NCBI GenBank assembly: GCA_964413425.1
Contig: CAYPST010000011.1
Coordinates: 1-64,000, forward strand
Length of the DNA stretch: 64,000 nt
Direction of reading: 5' to 3'
Source of the DNA: DATFLS01 sp964413425
GTDB taxonomy: Bacteria > Fidelibacterota > JAANXI01
Shown: positions 60,293-64,000 of the stretch, in pieces
Layout: every line of letters starts with the position of its first letter
Position numbering within the stretch: the first letter of the stretch is position 1
Made by a program: the position numbers and the translations under genes
The notes under the pieces: generated by a model
What the model saw: the letters and a program-made list of their open reading frames with translations, nothing else
The model's database searches: none
What the model was told of the DNA's origin: nothing

Positions 60293-62731
60293 GTGGATCT
60301 ACAGCGGGAACGGGTTATCCCGGTTAGTCTGAATGATGAGATGCGGGATTCGTATCTCGACTACTCGATGTCAGTTATTGTCTCCCGAGCACTCCCCGAT
60401 GTGCGGGACGGACTTAAGCCGGTTCACAGGCGCGTGCTCTACGGTATGCAGGATTTGGGGCTAACCTATAATCGACCGTATAAGAAAAGTGCACGGATTG
60501 TCGGTGAGGTGCTGGGAAAGTACCATCCTCATGGTGATTCCGCGGTGTATGATACCCTGGTTCGGATGGTACAGGAATTTTCTCTGCGTTATCCGTTGGT
60601 GGATGGCCAGGGCAATTTCGGGTCGATTGACGGCGACAGTGCGGCGGCTATGCGGTATACGGAAGCGCGGATGTCCCGGATTGCCGGAGAGATGCTCCGG
60701 GATCTGGAAAAGGAAACCGTGGAATTCGTCCTGAATTTCGATGATACCTTGGAGGAACCCAGAGTACTTCCGGCTGTGCTGCCGAACCTGCTGGTAAACG
60801 GCGCCAGTGGGATTGCAGTCGGGATGTCTACAAATATTCCACCTCATAATCTCTCGGAAGTGGTGGATGGATTAGTAACCCTGATTGAAGATCCGGCAGG
60901 TGAGGTGGACGATCTGATGCAGAATATCACGGGCCCCGATTTCCCGACCGGAGCGATTATTTACGGTGACAATGGGATTCGTGAGGCCTATGCCACCGGC
61001 CGGGGAAAGATTACCATGCGGGCGCGGGCTACCACCGAAACGGTGAAAGGAAATCGCGAAAACATCGTGGTCACTGAACTGCCGTACCAGGTGAATAAAG
61101 CGACGCTGATTGAGCGAATTGCGCATCTGGTTCGGGCTGATCGAGTCACCGGGATCTCGGATGTCCGTGATGAATCGGACAAAGAGGGCATCCGGATTGT
61201 CATTGAGTTGAAGCGGGATGAAGTGGCCCAGGTCGTGCTGAACCAGCTCTTCAAGCACACCCAGATGCAGGAAACGTTCGGAGTCATCGGGATAGCATTG
61301 GTCGAGGGCGTTCCGCGAGTGCTGACACTGAAGGAAATGTTGCAGCACTTCATTGACTTTCGCCATGACATCGTGGTGCGGAGAACGGAATATGACCTGA
61401 GGAAAGCCCAGGAGCGAGCCCATCTCCTGGAAGGATATAAAGTCGCGCTGGATAACCTGGATGAAGTGATCCGGATTATTCGCGGTTCTGACAGCCCATC
61501 GGATGCCAAGGAGCGGTTGATGGAGAGGTTTGATTTCTCGGATGCCCAGGCCCAGGCGATTCTGGATATGCGGCTTTCCCGCTTAACCAGCATGGAAATT
61601 CAGAAAGTCGTTGACGAGTACAAGGAAACCCTGCAGTTGATTGAGAAACTGGAGGGGATTCTTGCCAGCCGGCCTCAGCGTATGGGGATTATCAAAGAGG
61701 AGTTATTATCCCTGAAGGAACAATACGGGGACGACCGGCGGACAGAAATCATCGAAGATGCGGAGGAGTTCTCCATCGAGGACATGATCGCCGAGGAAGA
61801 TATGGTGGTAACCGTAACGCATTCCGGCTATATCAAGCGCAGTCCGGTCAGTACGTTTCGCCGCCAGCGGCGTGGCGGAAGAGGCCTGCAGGGGGCCGGT
61901 ACCAGAGAAGATGATTTTGTCGAACATCTCTTTATTGCTTCGACTCATGATTATATGCTCTTTTTTACAGAGCTCGGCATGGTGCACTGGTTAAAGGTGC
62001 ATGAGATTCCCCAGGCCGGTCGGTCTTCCCGGGGGCGCGCAATCGTGAATATCCTGCAGCTGCAGGAAGGAGAAGGTGTGTCAGCCTTCCTGAATGTGAA
62101 GGAGTTTACGGCAGATCATTATGTGACAATGTGTACGAGAGGTGGCCTCGTAAAGAAGACGGAATTATCGGCGTATGCCCATCCGCAGCGAGGGGGTATC
62201 TATGCGATTGATATCAAGGAAGGCGATCGATTGATCGACGTAAGTCTGACGGACGGATTAAGTGATATCATTCTGGGAACCAGGAACGGAAAATCGATTC
62301 GATTCAACGAGAGCGATGTCCGGCCGACCGGCAGGCGTACTCAGGGTGTCAAAGGGGTGAGTTTGACGAGTGAGGAAGACGATGTTATAGGAATGGTAAT
62401 TGTCAAACGGGAGGGCACTGTGCTTGCCGTATCGGAAAATGGGTATGGAAAGCGAACCGATATATTGAATTATCCGATCCAGGGACGCGGCGGAAAAGGT
62501 GTCATCACCATGAAAACCTCCAAGAAAATCGGCAAGATGATCGCGCTGAAAGAAGTCGTAGACAATGACGATCTTATGATTATCACTCAAAAGGGTGTGC
62601 TGATCCGTCAGCCGGTAAAAAATATCTCCACCATAGGACGAAATACCCAGGGAGTGAAACTCATCCGGTTAGATGATGGCGATTGTATTGCAGGTGTGAC
62701 CCGGGTGGTGAAAAATGAAGGCGAGAGTTAA
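60293..62731 (+). CDS. gyrA: DNA gyrase subunit A
   Basis: An 812-residue DNA-cleaving subunit of gyrase. The start is GTG 60293 behind GAGAGGAAG. The quinolone-resistance region reads GKYHPHGDSAVYDTLVRM, and the catalytic Tyr is in AAMRYTEARMS (~res 121). The coiled coil lies at ~360-480. The C-terminal DNA-wrapping pinwheel carries a GyrA-box-like QRRGGRGLQG (~res 525-534), which supports gyrase rather than topoisomerase IV, plus repeats such as RPTGRRTQGVKGV and GRNTQGVKLIRL. It forms a heterotetramer with GyrB and introduces negative supercoils. It is the last gene of the dnaN-gyrA run. Confidence 0.97.
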   Translation: MDLQRERVIPVSLNDEMRDSYLDYSMSVIVSRALPDVRDGLKPVHRRVLYGMQDLGLTYNRPYKKSARIVGEVLGKYHPHGDSAVYDTLVRMVQEFSLRYPLVDGQGNFGSIDGDSAAAMRYTEARMSRIAGEMLRDLEKETVEFVLNFDDTLEEPRVLPAVLPNLLVNGASGIAVGMSTNIPPHNLSEVVDGLVTLIEDPAGEVDDLMQNITGPDFPTGAIIYGDNGIREAYATGRGKITMRARATTETVKGNRENIVVTELPYQVNKATLIERIAHLVRADRVTGISDVRDESDKEGIRIVIELKRDEVAQVVLNQLFKHTQMQETFGVIGIALVEGVPRVLTLKEMLQHFIDFRHDIVVRRTEYDLRKAQERAHLLEGYKVALDNLDEVIRIIRGSDSPSDAKERLMERFDFSDAQAQAILDMRLSRLTSMEIQKVVDEYKETLQLIEKLEGILASRPQRMGIIKEELLSLKEQYGDDRRTEIIEDAEEFSIEDMIAEEDMVVTVTHSGYIKRSPVSTFRRQRRGGRGLQGAGTREDDFVEHLFIASTHDYMLFFTELGMVHWLKVHEIPQAGRSSRGRAIVNILQLQEGEGVSAFLNVKEFTADHYVTMCTRGGLVKKTELSAYAHPQRGGIYAIDIKEGDRLIDVSLTDGLSDIILGTRNGKSIRFNESDVRPTGRRTQGVKGVSLTSEEDDVIGMVIVKREGTVLAVSENGYGKRTDILNYPIQGRGGKGVITMKTSKKIGKMIALKEVVDNDDLMIITQKGVLIRQPVKNISTIGRNTQGVKLIRLDDGDCIAGVTRVVKNEGES

Positions 62732-62917
62732 GAGGCGGACGGTCCGGCTATGACCCAGTATGACCCTGTATTTCAATACGGATTTCAACAATGTCCTATT
62801 GTAGCGTTCATAGTCCCAAATGAAGTATGGTGTGGGCTGTTCAGGGACAGGATCTATGACATGGGTATGGTCGCGAATAATTCTTTTTACTTGCTTTAGG
62901 AGACAAGAGCAGATACT

Positions 62918-63640
62918 TTGAAATCTTTGGAGAGACAACATACCATAGAAGAGCGGCTGGCAGCATTAAACGATCGTATTGAAACTGCCGCTGCCAGGAC
63001 AGGGCGATCCGGAAGTGATATCGTCATAATAGCCGTAACCAAGACTCATCCCATAGAGACAATTCTCGCGGCAATTGAACAAGGAATTACACATTTCGGG
63101 GAGAGCAGAGTCCAGGAAGCAGAAGCGAAAATACCGCAGTTAGAGCAGCAGAACATCACCTGGCACATGGTGGGACACCTGCAGAGGAATAAAGCGAACG
63201 ACGCTCTCCGGATGTTTCATCGCTTGCACAGTCTGGACAGCAAGCGGCTGGCACGCCGGCTCCAGCAGCAGTTGGAGAAACTCGAGATGTCTTCATATCC
63301 GACCTATGTCCAGGTGAACACCTCAGGTGAGAAGAGTAAATATGGAATTCTCCCGGAAGAATTACCGCCTTTACTGGACCTTGTCTCAAAAGAATGTCCC
63401 CGGATTCAAATCGAAGGCTTGATGACAATCGCCCCGTTTGTTGATGATGAATCCATCTTGAGAAAGACCTTTCGGGGACTCAAAAGGCTGCAGGAGACTT
63501 CAGATGTGCAGGGGTATCCCAACGTGGAATTACAGGATCTTTCTATGGGTATGACTAATGATTATGAAATCGCTATCGAAGAAGGAGCCACGCATCTTCG
63601 GATAGGGCGGGCAATTTTTGGAAAACGTCGGAGTAGATAA
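62918..63640 (+). CDS. yggS: YggS/PROSC-type PLP homeostasis protein
   Basis: A ~240-residue PLP-binding TIM-barrel protein that buffers free pyridoxal phosphate. The PLP Lys lies in IVIIAVTKTHPIETI (~res 40), with HFGESRVQEAEAKI, WHMVGHLQRNKA, YVQVNTSGEKSKYG, GLMTIAPF, LSMGMTNDYEIAIEEGATHLRIG cut as LSMGMTNDYEIAI / GATHLRIG as family blocks. It appears to start at TTG 62918 (or 62927), as no ATG or GTG precedes the conserved region in frame; AGGAGA lies about 14 bases upstream. Its stop overlaps the yggT start (TAATG). Confidence 0.92.
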   Translation: MKSLERQHTIEERLAALNDRIETAAARTGRSGSDIVIIAVTKTHPIETILAAIEQGITHFGESRVQEAEAKIPQLEQQNITWHMVGHLQRNKANDALRMFHRLHSLDSKRLARRLQQQLEKLEMSSYPTYVQVNTSGEKSKYGILPEELPPLLDLVSKECPRIQIEGLMTIAPFVDDESILRKTFRGLKRLQETSDVQGYPNVELQDLSMGMTNDYEIAIEEGATHLRIGRAIFGKRRSR

Positions 63641-63954
63641 TGTCTATCATTGGAAATCTTATTATCGCCATTGCCAAGATACTGGAAATTGTAATAAACG
63701 TGTATTACTGGTTGTTGATTATTCGGGTTCTCCTCTCCTGGATTCCGGTCAATCGGAATCATCAGCTGGTAATTCTCCTGGAAAATTTGACAGATCCGGT
63801 ACTCAATCTGGTGAAACGGTACGTCCCGATATTTCGCAGCCACCGTTCCATGGGATTTGATTTTACCCCGTTAGTGGTGCTGGTTGCATTATATTTCATT
63901 GATATCTTTTTAGTCCAATCACTATTTGATCTTGGCAATGCCTTAGTATCATAA
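63640..63954 (+). CDS. yggT: YggT-family membrane protein
   Basis: A 104-residue inner-membrane protein with two hydrophobic segments (~res 18-36 and ~res 78-98) joined by the conserved loop LSWIPVNRNHQLVILLENLTDPVLNLVKR cut as LSWIPVNRNHQLVI / TDPVLNLVKRYVP. The molecular role is uncertain; family members are linked to osmotic tolerance and cell-division or septum functions. The yggS-yggT-divIVA order is common and suggests a role near the division apparatus. It overlaps yggS by one base. Confidence 0.88.
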   Translation: MSIIGNLIIAIAKILEIVINVYYWLLIIRVLLSWIPVNRNHQLVILLENLTDPVLNLVKRYVPIFRSHRSMGFDFTPLVVLVALYFIDIFLVQSLFDLGNALVS

Positions 63955-63968
63955 AGGAGTATAGAACC

Positions 63969-64000
63969 GTGAAGATAGCACCGGTAGAAATAAGAAAATA
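63969..64000 (+). CDS. DivIVA-like protein, 5' end only
   Basis: GTG 63969 follows AAAGGAG at an eight-base spacing and opens MKIAPVEIRK before the window ends. DivIVA-domain proteins typically begin with M-K-I-(T/S)-P-(L/I)-(D/E)-I-R-K, and the yggT-divIVA order supports the call. Only ten codons are visible, so the identification rests on that signature and context. Confidence 0.6.
   Translation, partial: MKIAPVEIRK

Noticed and set aside
1..64000. CRISPR arrays, rRNA or tRNA genes, prophage
   Set aside because: No regularly spaced identical repeats with unique spacers, no tRNA T-arm-like sequence in the intergenic regions, and no phage structural genes were seen.

Overview
The window reads as chromosomal DNA from a diderm, non-photosynthetic bacterium of the FCB superphylum, possibly a Marinimicrobia/Calditrichota-like lineage rather than a classical Bacteroidetes. 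The clues are a 2,116-residue SprA homologue (type IX secretion translocon), a large LptA-LptD-like protein, SurA-type periplasmic chaperones, a GTP-type PEP carboxykinase and the recF-dciA-gyrB-gyrA order. Species assignment is inference. No rRNA, tRNA or CRISPR array was seen.

Layout. 1-7,150 is an accessory, decaying region. It holds a small orphan gene, a broken copy plus two intact tandem copies of a secreted glycoside-hydrolase-like protein, several gene fragments (including a gamma-glutamyltransferase with a large internal deletion) and a dimethylargininase, with short non-autonomous repeats between them. 7,151-21,401 carries PEP carboxykinase, a secreted zinc-peptidase-like protein, an L-asparaginase, a PdxJ-fold protein lacking the PdxJ catalytic residues, a divergent polysaccharide deacetylase, sprA, rdgB and a MOSC protein. 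21,802-33,213 holds rarA-lptD, a repeat-filled intergenic region, ptsN, hisS, an SPOUT methyltransferase, a CPBP protease and mgtE. 33,558-39,423 is all minus strand: a peroxiredoxin, a histidine kinase/TPR/sigma-54 activator set and lexA.

39,772-64,000 is the replication-origin domain. dnaA points left. An AT-rich region with two perfect DnaA boxes follows, and from there every gene points right: rpmH-rnpA-yidD-yidC-mnmE-mnmG-mfd, three overlapping SurA/PpiC-type genes, dnaN-recF-dciA-gyrB-gyrA, yggS-yggT and the start of a divIVA-like gene. dnaA and dnaN, usually adjacent, are about 14.5 kb apart, as expected if the dnaA-to-mfd block had inverted. A second cluster of near-consensus DnaA boxes precedes dnaN, and two parS (ParB-binding) sites flank mnmG, one of them perfect.

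The least ordinary features are two families of miniature inverted-repeat elements. Family 1 (about 170-260 bp) has ends GAGTCTATTTAGAAAAC / GTTTTCTAAACACTCTC and 9-bp target duplications at two copies. Family 2 (about 155-165 bp) has ATGACTATTAA ends, and one copy is nested inside a family-1 end. One family-1 copy supplies most of the lexA stop codon and another sits directly upstream of the dimethylargininase start.
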